From the NCBI GenBank assembly GCA_030038235.1, contig JASHPE010000058.1, positions 1-64,000 on the forward strand: a DNA stretch of 64,000 nt, in the 5' to 3' direction. Under the pieces are notes generated by a model. It did no database searches and was not told where the DNA came from. It saw only the letters and a program-made list of their open reading frames with translations. This stretch comes from Terriglobia bacterium (GTDB lineage Bacteria > Acidobacteriota > Terriglobia > UBA7540). How positions within the stretch are numbered: position 1 is the stretch's first letter; the number at the start of each line of letters is the position of its first letter. Shown here one piece after another: positions 46,846 to 55,561 of this stretch. The position numbers were made by a program, and so were the translations under genes.

Positions 46846-46893
46846 CCACGGTCCCGTACCGCCACACCAACACCCCGTCATCGCAGGGCGCAC

Positions 46894-49455
46894 CTACTTG
46901 TACCCTCCTTCAACCTTGATCCCGAAATTCACTTTCCCATGTGGGAAGTGCCTCTGGACCACGGTTGTCTTTGATAGGTTCGCGACTTGGACGCTGTATC
47001 CTTCCGGAACATCGATTTGATATGCCCGTGAATCTTCAGCACGGGTCCAACGCATGAATACGAACCCATCCGGAGTGGGCACGCGGCCTTCACACCAGTC
47101 GAGCGACAAATCCGTGAAGCGCAGGTGGACCGTTTTGTGAACCATGTCCACCTTGTAGAGGCCGAGCATGTCGCGATATAGCGCCGTCACGATATGCGCT
47201 TCAAAAGCGTGGTTCATGCTGGCTTCATTGGTGCTGTTCTCCCACAAGGTGCCGCTGATTTCCGCCATGTAGAGGAGATTGCTGATGGCTTCGTGCAGCA
47301 GTTGCTCGGTAAGGCCCGCACGCGAAAGCAGGTCCTGCCGCATGACATTACCCATGAAGGCATTGGACGGAGGTATGTCGGGATACGCATGGGTGGTGTG
47401 GCGGGCCGGTCCGAAGTCCGTGACGAGCGTGTGCCACAATTGCGGATAGCTTTGCGGCGTGGCAAGGTCGAAGAAGAAGGCATAGTACTGGCACGTTTCC
47501 GTGCGGTTGTGCGTGGGAGTCAACTTCCCGTCCTGGCGCACGGCGTTATCGACAAAGAAGTGACCGTCATATGATTGCTGACGAATAACCTTGCGAAGCG
47601 CTTCCGCCTGATCCGTCAACGTCGCGAGTTCGTAAAGGCGGCCGGCTGCCGCGAGCGCCGCCGCGTACAGCATGTTGCTGGGATAATTCACCGGCTGGAC
47701 ATAGTCGTTGGATTTCGACCACTCGACAAAGACCCATCCCTTCAAGTTCTCGACGAGGCCGTCGGAATTTTGAAATGGTTTGAAGTAGTCAAAAACCTTC
47801 AGCACGCGCTCCCGCAGCCCATCAACCATGGCGCGATCGCCGCTCCGCTCAAGGTATTGTTCCAGTTGGATAACGAACCAGAGAGCCCAGTTGGGGACGA
47901 AGTCTCCTCCCAGATGATCCGAGGGGTAGCAATCCGGCAGCATGCCGTCAGGCATATCCGCAAAATGATCGGGCAGCAGGTAGTTTTGAAACAGATTCCT
48001 CTCGGCGCAGGTGTGCCCGGTGAGCAGCGGCGCGGCGCTGGCTGAGAACAAAGGATCGCATAGCCAGCCGCCGCGTTCGCGCGTAGGGTTGTCCTGGTAA
48101 GTGTCGATCACGTTGCCGCGGAAGCATTCCCGTCCCGCCGCGAACAGCTTGTTCAACCGATCGTCACTGCTCGAGAAGTGTGCCGTCCAGACATCGGAAG
48201 CGGCATATTCGCGCAGATAGATGTGGTCGACGTCGCACTCGCCTTCGGTCACCATCAACTTGAGGAACTCAAGCCCGTAGGGCTCGAACGTCTCGAGATG
48301 GTACTCGCCGGGAGCCAGCCGGTAGGCAACAATGTTATCGCACATCAGGCGCTTGAAATCCACGTCGCCGTCGGTCAGCGTTTCGTCGAACGTGAAATAG
48401 AGCTTCGTCGGCGCGTGCGCCGTGACATGCGCGCCAAAGAAGCCCGGCAGGTCCGTGCCAAAGTCAAGCGTCTTGAATTGATTGGCCTTTAGCCGGATAG
48501 GATCATCACAAACGTAAGGCTCGTCAATGCGCGTGTTGACCGTGTTCTCCGTTCCTTGCAGCTCCAGGTAGGGTATTTCCGTCAGATCCGACCAGGCGTA
48601 ACCCAGCATGTCCGGGCCGATTCTGGCCGCGGAGGGAATCGAGCGGTCCTCGTACAGACTCTTTGGCGCCTTTGCGCCCCACTTGAACTCTCCCTCCGCC
48701 GCGATCATTTCCGGTTGACGCTTCGCGTAGTTCGGATACGGAACTCCACGATCGATGTAAAGTGCAGGCGGAAACACCGCGCACGTCACCGTCTGCATCG
48801 GCGCCTCGGGTCGCTCGCGCCACGCCGCCGATTGCTGGTCCAGGTGGTAGATCTCAGAGAACGTACGCTGGAACGTGTAGCGTTGCACCTTCTGCACGCG
48901 CTCGGTAAGGATCTGCGCCTCAAAGCGCTCCCCTTCGCCTGCGGTGGACGCCAGCACCTCGGAATCCGTCGTGACCTCGGCTTGGAGAAAAGATGGCTGG
49001 TCCAGGACGTAATAACTGTTCACGTTGTAGCCGGCCACTTCGGCACAGACAAAGTTGCGGCCATTCACCAGCAGCGGAGTGATGTCCCAAAGATCAACCC
49101 GGAAGTGGCCTTTGGGACCGCGCGCGGGTCCCCAGGCGTGAAACCTGCCATTAAGATAAAGGCGATAAAACGTGCACCCCGCCATGCGCAAATAAACGCG
49201 CTTTCCGACGGGAGCGTCAAACCCCGCGCGGAACCCAACCCAGAGATTCATCTCTTTCTCACGGCCCTCCGGCCAGATGCGCTTGGCGGAACGAAACGCA
49301 ATAAATGACCCTCGCGCAGCACTTCCCTGCCCGGCGTCATCAGCCGCGTACACCGGGAGATTCTTCGGCAAGCCGATGGATGCAACGGTCGCAGCAACGG
49401 AGCGGCCCAGAAATCGCCGGCGGTTGAAGAGTTCGTTTCTCACCCGATTCTTCAA
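46894..49455 (-). CDS. GH78-like alpha-L-rhamnosidase, Tat-exported
   Basis: A large exported glycosidase-like protein. TTG 49455 gives a Tat signal (FNRRRFLGRSVAATVASIGLP) with GAGGAG upstream; the track start is 14 codons earlier. N-terminal beta domains carry YRLYLNGRFHAWGPARG and VDLWDITPLL. The (alpha/alpha)6 region starts near TYQDNPTRERGGWLCDP, the GH78 signature position, and continues NDYVQPVNYPSNMLYAAAL and NRTETCQYYAFF. Rhamnosidase activity is family inference. It ends 46 bp after the next gene upstream begins its minus-strand neighbour, the cytochrome. Confidence 0.8.
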   Translation of the reverse strand: MKNRVRNELFNRRRFLGRSVAATVASIGLPKNLPVYAADDAGQGSAARGSFIAFRSAKRIWPEGREKEMNLWVGFRAGFDAPVGKRVYLRMAGCTFYRLYLNGRFHAWGPARGPKGHFRVDLWDITPLLVNGRNFVCAEVAGYNVNSYYVLDQPSFLQAEVTTDSEVLASTAGEGERFEAQILTERVQKVQRYTFQRTFSEIYHLDQQSAAWRERPEAPMQTVTCAVFPPALYIDRGVPYPNYAKRQPEMIAAEGEFKWGAKAPKSLYEDRSIPSAARIGPDMLGYAWSDLTEIPYLELQGTENTVNTRIDEPYVCDDPIRLKANQFKTLDFGTDLPGFFGAHVTAHAPTKLYFTFDETLTDGDVDFKRLMCDNIVAYRLAPGEYHLETFEPYGLEFLKLMVTEGECDVDHIYLREYAASDVWTAHFSSSDDRLNKLFAAGRECFRGNVIDTYQDNPTRERGGWLCDPLFSASAAPLLTGHTCAERNLFQNYLLPDHFADMPDGMLPDCYPSDHLGGDFVPNWALWFVIQLEQYLERSGDRAMVDGLRERVLKVFDYFKPFQNSDGLVENLKGWVFVEWSKSNDYVQPVNYPSNMLYAAALAAAGRLYELATLTDQAEALRKVIRQQSYDGHFFVDNAVRQDGKLTPTHNRTETCQYYAFFFDLATPQSYPQLWHTLVTDFGPARHTTHAYPDIPPSNAFMGNVMRQDLLSRAGLTEQLLHEAISNLLYMAEISGTLWENSTNEASMNHAFEAHIVTALYRDMLGLYKVDMVHKTVHLRFTDLSLDWCEGRVPTPDGFVFMRWTRAEDSRAYQIDVPEGYSVQVANLSKTTVVQRHFPHGKVNFGIKVEGGYK

Positions 49456-49503
49456 GATGGTCTCCTCACGAATTGCCCTGGGGAGGCGAGCAGGCACGTC
49501 GGA

Positions 49504-51156
49504 TTAGAGCGTCTTCAGGTACGCGATCAGCGCGGCTTTGTCCGCAGCAGACAGGTCCAGGCCGTATTCATGGCCGGGGACGGCACGGTGAATGACCCCA
49601 TATCCCTTGAATCCCGTGGGCACGTAGTCGTCACGCAGGCGATTGGGATCGAACCAGTCTTCGAGCGTCGCGCAGGAGCCGTCGTGAGGAAACATACCGC
49701 GGTACCAGACGCCGCGCAGGGACGGCACCTTGTAGAAGCCCGTACCGCGCCGGGTCTTGAGCGCCAGCGCCGGGTCGGTGTGCAGTGAAACCGGCAGGAT
49801 GTCGAACTCCTTCAACCGATCCGCGGGCGGCGTGAAGCCTTCGGCAGGCGTCAGACGGTTGTTGGTGTAGAGCGGCGGCGTATGACAGCGCCCACAACCC
49901 TCCTCGGCGAACACCTGCTGCCCGCGTGCCGCGAGAGCGCTGAATTTGTTGGGATTTGGCGGAGGCTGGAGCGAATAGATGTAGAGCGCCAAAGCATAGA
50001 GCTGCTCGTCGCTGTACCGCTTGCGTTCCATAGGATCCGGAAGCGCTCCGGAGCCCGGTCCTTCGGGAACAAATCCGCTATAGCGTGCGAGGCCGCCCAC
50101 GTCCTGATTGAGCGAAGCGTAGGTCATGAGATCGCCGATCGACCTCTGCCGAACGAGGCCAGTGTGGTCGAGGTAGCGCCGCGCTTTCAGGCCCATCAAG
50201 TCCGGAGTCTGCACAGGATGAAACAAGCTGCTTCCGCTGCGATCCGTCATGCCGGGAGGAATCGCGCGCAAAGCGTCCACGATTTCATCGAGCGACATGG
50301 TTTCGAACCGATCGCTCAGGCCCGGGTCGATCCACGGCGCCGCGAATGACGATCGCAGAAATTTTCGCACCTGAGCCAGCAGCGCCTGGTGATCGCCCGC
50401 GCGCTCAAGTCCTTCGAGTCTTTCTGCCGCAGCCCCGTCGAAGGGGAAGTTTCCCTGGGCGCCCTTCACGACGGTTCCATCGTTCAGCACGCGGGTGTGA
50501 CACATCCCGCACGATTGCTGCCCGATCTCCACCACGCCTCTTTTGCGGATTACGTATCGGGCGAAGGGCAGGACGCCGTCACGCCCCACAGGCGGATGGA
50601 TGGCCCCATACCAGGCTGGGGTTCGAACCTGGTCCACGCTGACCACCGACGCCCCCCACGGGTCGGTGTCGTAGGCAATGGGAGCGTCGAAAACAAGTTC
50701 GCCGGCCTTGATCCAGTCCGCCTCGGTCTCAAGCGGAGGCGCGTGTGACTGTCCGTCGTAGCCGACACCCCAGAGAATCTGCGGCTCCTGCTGCTTGAGC
50801 CAGTCAAAGTATCCAGCGGGCTCACGGCCGGGCGCGTAGACCGCATAGCTCTTGTAGATCAGCCGCCGCGGGATCCGGTAGTAGTACTCCCAGGCGATCT
50901 CCACGGGCGAGTATTTCGCTTCAGCGAGAGGCACCTGAAGGTTGACGACCGTTCCCTCGTCCCACCCTTGTGGGATGTTCGGGCGAAACCCTGGAGCGGC
51001 GGCCGGCGCGGACCCGTCCGCCGCACGCGTATTTACCGACAGGATGCCCGTGTGACCCGCTTTTTCGCCCTGGCCGGACCGCACGCCGCAGTAGTCCGCC
51101 GTTGCGGTCGCGAATCCGAACCATGAGAGTGCGAGAACAATGAGCGCGCGTCGCAT
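49504..51156 (-). CDS. Exported di-haem cytochrome c protein
   Basis: A 550-residue exported protein with signal peptide (RRALIVLALSWFGFATATADYCG). Two c-type haem sites are visible, CGMCH near residue 237 and CGRCH near 425, the second followed by TPPLYTNNRLTPAEGF, as in di-haem peroxidase-like (MauG/CcpA-like) proteins. Conserved blocks VPSLRGVWYRGMFPHDGSCATLEDWF support that. An electron transfer or peroxidase role is likely; the partner is unknown. The gene is followed after about 48 bp by the GH78-like gene on the same strand. Confidence 0.85.
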   Translation of the reverse strand: MRRALIVLALSWFGFATATADYCGVRSGQGEKAGHTGILSVNTRAADGSAPAAAPGFRPNIPQGWDEGTVVNLQVPLAEAKYSPVEIAWEYYYRIPRRLIYKSYAVYAPGREPAGYFDWLKQQEPQILWGVGYDGQSHAPPLETEADWIKAGELVFDAPIAYDTDPWGASVVSVDQVRTPAWYGAIHPPVGRDGVLPFARYVIRKRGVVEIGQQSCGMCHTRVLNDGTVVKGAQGNFPFDGAAAERLEGLERAGDHQALLAQVRKFLRSSFAAPWIDPGLSDRFETMSLDEIVDALRAIPPGMTDRSGSSLFHPVQTPDLMGLKARRYLDHTGLVRQRSIGDLMTYASLNQDVGGLARYSGFVPEGPGSGALPDPMERKRYSDEQLYALALYIYSLQPPPNPNKFSALAARGQQVFAEEGCGRCHTPPLYTNNRLTPAEGFTPPADRLKEFDILPVSLHTDPALALKTRRGTGFYKVPSLRGVWYRGMFPHDGSCATLEDWFDPNRLRDDYVPTGFKGYGVIHRAVPGHEYGLDLSAADKAALIAYLKTL

Positions 51157-51332
51157 AGCGTATTATCGAGTTTAACGCGACTCGGGTGGCATGAGCCCAC
51201 CACAAACTGTAAGACCGTGGCGCGAATTCAACCGAAAGTCAAGGGTCTCGTGAACAAGAGTTCAATCAGAACACACCATCCCCTGGGCTTCGGTTCCAGC
51301 GGCGGCGAACATCACCCCCGTTGGCGGAGCGG

Positions 51333-51399
51333 GCGGGCTGGCGCGGGGTCGAAACCCCGGCTCGTGAAAAAGCAGCCGCCTGCGCCAGCCCGCTTTTTT
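51333..51399 (+). terminator. Orphan rho-independent-type hairpin
   Basis: GCGGGCTGGCGC (51333-51344) pairs perfectly with GCGCCAGCCCGC (51382-51393) and is followed by TTTTTT. A nested CGGGGTCGAAACCCCG hairpin lies inside. No plus-strand protein gene precedes it, so it may end a small RNA. TTGACA starts 3 bp further on. Confidence 0.55.
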
Positions 51400-51507
51400 G
51401 CTTGACATCTCGACCACAGTATGATAAGAGTAATATTTACATGTCAATCGGATTGAGCCTCGCTCATTCCAACGGCTCCTCGCCACCTACCGGACACCGT
51501 CGTGCCT

Positions 51508-51815
51508 TCCAAAGCCAACCAAACCCATTGCAGTTAACTGGCGTGGATTCAGTGGGTTACGTCATAAACTGGGACTGCCAAACCCATTGCGCTTATCCCG
51601 AGTGTTTTCATCAACTTAACCCCGAAAAATGGCCCCTTTTTCGCAAAAAGATAGTTGTCCGCCGCGCTCCAAAGCCAGCAAACCCATTCCAACTAACCTC
51701 AACGTATTCAGTGGCTTATACTCGAAATGGCCTGCGCCAAACCCATTGCAGCTATCTCCTTCTGTTTCAGTATCTTAAGCCAGAAAATCGCACGCTTTTG
51801 AGCGCAAGATGGCCG
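51508..51815 (+). repeat. Paired ~159-bp intergenic repeat, locus B (units 3 and 4)
   Basis: Unit 3 starts at 51508 and unit 4 at 51668, each with TCCAAAGCCA. CAAACCCATT copies lie at 51519/51578 and 51678/51737, both pairs exactly 59 nt apart. TTTTCAT/GTTTCAG follows 27 nt after the second copy. CCGCCGCGC links the two units. The array corresponds unit by unit to 1748-2060. It begins about 110 bp after the orphan hairpin and ends about 300 bp before ilvB. Confidence 0.8.
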
Positions 51816-51837
51816 TTCGTAGTGTCGGTGCCGTCCC

Positions 51838-51900
51838 ATGAGCTCAGTCATCAGTTGGTCAGGCGGTCAGGACGTCAGTTCGTCAGAGTTCTCAGTCACC
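51838..51900. repeat. Word-like low-complexity sequence
   Basis: Permuted CAGTCATCAGTTGGTCAGGCGG and CGTCAGTTCGTCAGAG words, the same style as at 25139 and 35035. Confidence 0.55.
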
Positions 51901-51954
51901 AGGGATGGGGCGGGCGCTCGGCGGTCACTGGGGCGGCCAAGAGCCGAAAATGTG

Positions 51955-51990
51955 GTCGGAACGAAGCTGGAATCTCCAACCGATTCAGCG
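51955..51990. repeat. Dispersed 35-bp motif, copy 2
   Basis: GTCGGAACGAAGCTGGAATC then TCCAACCGATTCAGCGA, matching the copy inside the KSTGPRT-family gene at 32337. Confidence 0.55.
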
Positions 51991-52050
51991 ACTTGTCCCG
52001 AAGACTTCGCCCTCTTTGGCTGTCAACTGTCAACTCCCTTCAAAATCCAC

Positions 52051-52080
52051 TTTACCTACCGACCGGTCGGAAGGTATTAT
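52051..52080 (+). promoter_or_regulatory. ilvB promoter with TetR-type palindrome
   Basis: TTTACC (52051-52056) and TATTAT (52075-52080) are 18 nt apart. The spacer holds the perfect 12-bp palindrome CCGACCGGTCGG, extended imperfectly to ACCT...AGGT, which resembles TetR-family operators. Start would be near 52087, 27 bp before the ilvB ATG. Confidence 0.5.
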
Positions 52081-52113
52081 GATTGGGTCAGAATTGAGGG
52101 AGAAGGTTGAGCC

Positions 52114-53826
52114 ATGACCAAGACCGGCGCCGCGATTCTTTGGGAATGCCTGGAGCGCGAAGGCGTGCAGCATGTCTTCGGATACCCGGGCGGTGCGATC
52201 CTGCCCGCCTATGACGCGCTGAAGCACAGCACGATTCATCATGTGCTGGTGCGCCACGAGCAGGGCGCCACCCACATGGCGGACGGCTATGCCCGCGCCA
52301 GCGGACGCGTGGGCGTCGCCGTCGCAACCTCCGGGCCGGGCGCGACCAACATGGTCACGGGCATCGCCACCGCCATGCTCGACTCGTCGCCGATCGTCTG
52401 CATCACCGGCCAGGTGGGCAGCAAGCTGATCGGCTCGGACGCGTTCCAGGAGACTGACATCACCGGCGTCACGCTGCCCATCACCAAGCACAATTACCTG
52501 GTGACGCGCCCGGACGACTTGGCGCGCACGCTGCGCGAGGCGTTCTATGTGGCGCGTTCCGGACGGCCGGGGCCGGTGCTCGTGGACATCACCAAGGACG
52601 CGCAACAGTCGTCCTGCGAGTTCGATTGGGAGGCGGCGCGGCCGCAGTTGCCCGGCTACCGTCCCGATCTATCGCCGACCCCGAAAGAGTACGCGCAGGC
52701 GCTCGACTTGATCCAGAACGCGAAGCGCCCGGTGATCCTCGCCGGTCACGGCATCCTGGTGTCGGGCGCGATGCCAGAGATCCGCGAGTTCGCCGACCGG
52801 ACCGGCATCCCCGTCGCCATGACGCTGCTCGGTCTCGGCGCCTTGCCCGCTTCCCACCCGCTTAATCTCGGCATGATGGGCATGCACGGTGAAGCCTGGG
52901 TGAATCAAACCATTCAGGACGCCGACCTGCTGATCGCCGTCGGCATGCGTTTCGACGATCGCGTGACGGGCAGCCTGAAGACCTACGCTCCGAGCGCCAA
53001 AAAGATCCACCTCGATATCGATCCCGCCGAAATCAACAAGAACGTCAAGGTGGACGTGGCGCTCATCGGCGACGTGCGCGAAGTGCTGCGCGAGCTGCTG
53101 CCGCAGATCCAGGCGGCCGATTGCAGCGAGTGGCGCGATCATATCGACGGTCTGAAAGGCGACGCCGCCGTGCGTGACATCCAGAACCTGCCCGACAACG
53201 GCCATCTCTACGCCGCGCACGTGATCAACGACCTGTGGCGCGAGACCCGCGACGGCCAGACCGTGGTGGTTACCGATGTAGGCCAGCACCAGATGTGGGA
53301 GGCCCAGTACTACAAGCACGATCAGCCGTACTCGCTCATCACTTCCGGCGGCCTCGGCACCATGGGATTCGCGCTCCCGGCCTCCATCGGAGTCAAAGTG
53401 GCGTGCCCCGAGGCGGAGGTCTGGGTTGTGGTGGGCGACGGCGGATTCCAGATGACCATGGCGGAGCTCGCCACCATGGTGCAGGAGAATCTCAAGATCA
53501 ACATCGCCATCATCAATAACGGCTATCTGGGGATGGTGCGCCAGTGGCAGGAGTTCTTCTACGAGCGCAACTACGCCGCCACGCCGCTGCTGAATCCCGA
53601 CTTCGTGAAGTTGGGCGAGGCGTACGGCATCCGCAGCCTGGCGGTCAGCGAGCGCGCGGGCGTGATTCCGGCCGTGCAGGCGGCGCGCGAGCACGATGGT
53701 CCGGTGCTGATTGATTTCAAGGTCGAGCAGGAAGACTCCGTCTATCCGATGGTCGCAGCCGGAGCCGCGCTGCACGAGATGATCCGCCGGCCGAATCCGC
53801 TGGAGGAGACAGCGGAGGACGAGTGA
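52114..53826 (+). CDS. ilvB: Acetolactate synthase, large subunit
   Basis: Thiamine-diphosphate enzyme making 2-acetolactate or 2-aceto-2-hydroxybutyrate, first common step to valine, leucine and isoleucine. GYPGGAILPAYD, the catalytic Glu49 in VRHEQGATHMADGYARASG, the FAD-domain middle, and VGDGGFQMTMAELATMVQ with IINNGYLGMVRQWQ (ThDP/Mg motif) are all present over 570 residues. GGGAGAAGG precedes ATG 52114. The regulatory subunit ilvN follows after 140 bp. ilvC is not in the window. Confidence 0.95.
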   Translation: MTKTGAAILWECLEREGVQHVFGYPGGAILPAYDALKHSTIHHVLVRHEQGATHMADGYARASGRVGVAVATSGPGATNMVTGIATAMLDSSPIVCITGQVGSKLIGSDAFQETDITGVTLPITKHNYLVTRPDDLARTLREAFYVARSGRPGPVLVDITKDAQQSSCEFDWEAARPQLPGYRPDLSPTPKEYAQALDLIQNAKRPVILAGHGILVSGAMPEIREFADRTGIPVAMTLLGLGALPASHPLNLGMMGMHGEAWVNQTIQDADLLIAVGMRFDDRVTGSLKTYAPSAKKIHLDIDPAEINKNVKVDVALIGDVREVLRELLPQIQAADCSEWRDHIDGLKGDAAVRDIQNLPDNGHLYAAHVINDLWRETRDGQTVVVTDVGQHQMWEAQYYKHDQPYSLITSGGLGTMGFALPASIGVKVACPEAEVWVVVGDGGFQMTMAELATMVQENLKINIAIINNGYLGMVRQWQEFFYERNYAATPLLNPDFVKLGEAYGIRSLAVSERAGVIPAVQAAREHDGPVLIDFKVEQEDSVYPMVAAGAALHEMIRRPNPLEETAEDE

Positions 53827-53966
53827 GGGTCGAAGTCGAAAGCTGAAAGTCGAAAGTCGAAGAGCGAAACTCGGTGTCCTTAGGAGTCAGACCGGCTTGG
53901 TGCTGCGAGTTTCGAATTTCGAGTTTCGGCTCTGAACTGTCGACTCTCGACTTCTGGACGACAGAC
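53827..53966. repeat. Word-like low-complexity spacer between ilvB and ilvN
   Basis: GTCGAAAGTCGAAGAGCGAA-type words on the left are echoed by GAGTTTCGAATTTCGAGTTTC on the right, so the spacer can fold on itself. It contains no separate gene. Confidence 0.65.
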
Positions 53967-54521
53967 ATGATGAACACATTTGTAGTCTACGTGGAAAACA
54001 AGCCGGGCGTGCTGACGCGTGTGGCGTCGCTGTTCCGACGCCGCGCCTTCAACATCGACTCGCTGACCGTCGGGCGCACGGAAAAGCCGGAAGTCTCGCG
54101 CATGACGATCACGGCGGACGCCGACCCGGACCAGGCGCGCCGCATCGAGGCGAATCTCTACAAGCTGGTGAACGTCCTGCTGGTGGAGAACGTCACCCAG
54201 GAAGCCACCATCGTGCGCGACCTTGCCATGATCAAGGTCTCGGCGCAGCACGAGGAACGATCTCACGTGCTGGAGCTGGCCAGCGTATTTCGCGCGCGCG
54301 TGGTGGACGTGTCGCCGGATTCGCTCACCATCGAGATTACCGGCGCCGAAGACAAGATCGATGGGCTACTGGAGGTCCTGCGGCCTTACGGCGTGCTGGA
54401 AATGGTGCGGACCGGGATCGTGGCCATGCGGCGCGGCAAGAAGTCCGGCGCACTGGCCGCGTCGGCGACTAATGGCACAGCGCAAATTGCAATGGATGAC
54501 GACGCGTCGCAGTCGGTGTAG
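53967..54521 (+). CDS. ilvN: Acetolactate synthase, small regulatory subunit
   Basis: Regulatory subunit conferring valine feedback control on IlvB. The N-terminal ACT domain reads MNTFVVYVENKPGVLTRVASLFRRRAFNIDSLTVGRTE in parts; the second domain includes RDLAMIKVSA and VVDVSPDSLTIEITGAEDKIDGLLEVLRPYGVLEMVRTGIVAM, in parts. ATG 53967 (or 53970) is the start; the track ORF runs upstream through the spacer. The TAG stop is inside the first unit of the REP array. An Ala/Thr tail (AASATNGTAQ) follows the conserved end. Confidence 0.93.
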   Translation: MMNTFVVYVENKPGVLTRVASLFRRRAFNIDSLTVGRTEKPEVSRMTITADADPDQARRIEANLYKLVNVLLVENVTQEATIVRDLAMIKVSAQHEERSHVLELASVFRARVVDVSPDSLTIEITGAEDKIDGLLEVLRPYGVLEMVRTGIVAMRRGKKSGALAASATNGTAQIAMDDDASQSV

Positions 54522-54697
54522 CGCCGGTGTTCCGGCGGGCGGTTGTAGCGCCGGCATCCTCACCGGCGGGCGGTTGTAGCGCCGGTGTTCCGACGGGCGG
54601 TTGTAGCGCCGGCATCCTCACTGGCGGGCGGTTGTAGCGCCGGTGTCCTCACCGGCGGGCGGGTTGTAGCGCCGGTGTCCTCACCGGCGGGCGGTTG
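54517..54697. repeat. Tandem REP array, six units
   Basis: Six copies of TGTAGCGCCGGTGTCCTCACCGGCGGGCGGT (31 bp, first copy 27 bp) with a few substitutions (CATCC for TGTCC, CTGG for CCGG). Each unit contains a GCCGGTG/CACCGGC hairpin. It begins in the ilvN stop codon. There are no unique spacers, so it is not a CRISPR. Confidence 0.8.
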
Positions 54698-54720
54698 TGT
54701 GTGAGAGGCGGGAGGAAACG

Positions 54721-55332
54721 TTAAAAAGACGGATTCCAGATCGCGCGCAAATCCAGCACGAAGCCGGGAGGCACCGGCTCACCCGAGATCGAGGCAGGCG
54801 CCTCGAGGGTCCGCACTTCGCCGGGAGTATAAACGTTGACTTGAACCGACGCGGGCAGGATCAGCCATCCGAGACGCAATCCGCACTCGCAGTATTCTTC
54901 CATCTTTGCCGTCAGTTCGGAGATCTCATCCGTCGGCGAGGCAACCTCGATCACGAAATCCGGACACAGGGGCAGAAACCGCTTCTTGTCGGCGCTCGCC
55001 AGTTCCGCCAGCCGCGAACGCAGGACCCAGGCTGCGTCCGGCGCGCGCGTGGCCCCATTGGGAAGCGCAAATCCCGTGCTGGAATCGAAAGCGACGCCGG
55101 TACCGTCTTGCAGCGCCCAGACCCTGAGTTGTCCAAACACTTCTCCGCTTTGATAACCGGAGTAACCCCCTGCCGGCGACATCACGAGGATCTCTCCTTT
55201 CGCGGTCCGCTCGATGCGGAGTTCACGGTTGGCCTGACAGAAGCGGAAAAACTGCTCCTCGTTCCAGTTCAATACGCCGGGGGGCAGGCGCAGCGCGCCC
55301 GGGACGTCCGGAATGGAAACGGTGAGTTGCAT
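54721..55332 (-). CDS. Uma2-family (DUF820) endonuclease-like protein
   Basis: A 203-residue PD-(D/E)XK-fold protein. Visible family marks are RIERTAKGEILVMSPAGG, RAPDAAWVLRSRL, CPDFVIEVASPTDEI and KMEEYCECGLRLGWLILP, with the Asp and Glu/Lys-like residues of the nuclease core in PDFVIEV. The end VPPGFVLDLRAIWNP is standard. Nuclease activity has not been shown for most members; they are abundant in cyanobacteria and acidobacteria. A deleted relative is at 62064. Confidence 0.82.
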   Translation of the reverse strand: MQLTVSIPDVPGALRLPPGVLNWNEEQFFRFCQANRELRIERTAKGEILVMSPAGGYSGYQSGEVFGQLRVWALQDGTGVAFDSSTGFALPNGATRAPDAAWVLRSRLAELASADKKRFLPLCPDFVIEVASPTDEISELTAKMEEYCECGLRLGWLILPASVQVNVYTPGEVRTLEAPASISGEPVPPGFVLDLRAIWNPSF

Positions 55333-55349
55333 CGCACTTATTCTACATC

Positions 55350-55440
55350 AGGGAGCGGGGAATCGGGAGTTGGGAGTAGGGCGGCGAGGATCTCGCGAAT
55401 CCTACGCCCTGTTCCCGATTCCCAACTCCCTGCTCGCCAC
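55350..55440. repeat. Word-like inverted repeat
   Basis: GGGGAATCGGGAGTTGGGAG on the left is answered by TTCCCGATTCCCAACTCCC on the right, around GCGGCGAGGATCTCGCG. It lies between divergent genes. Confidence 0.55.
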
Positions 55441-55561
55441 TCCGGTTATAATCGTTCATTTCCAACGGGCCAAGCGCAAATTGCCAGGCAGCGGCCGGCG
55501 CTTGCGGCGCATCGGACTTTCTGGACTTGCTCGGGCGGAATCCGTAATCAGTGGAGACAAG

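Noticed and set aside
51344-51359. CGGGGTCGAAACCCCG as a tRNA T-arm
   Set aside because: It lacks the GGTTCGA loop length, and no acceptor, D or anticodon arms are present; it is the inner hairpin of a terminator-like structure.
51321-52082. 253-residue ORF across the repeat upstream of ilvB
   Set aside because: It reads through the orphan hairpin, the paired repeat and the low-complexity region, and has no credible start signal.
52669-53775. 368-residue ORF antisense to ilvB
   Set aside because: Shadow ORF, His/Asp/Val-rich, no family match.
54517-54697. Possible CRISPR array after ilvN
   Set aside because: The whole 31-bp unit is repeated with no unique spacers and no cas genes; it fits a tandem REP.
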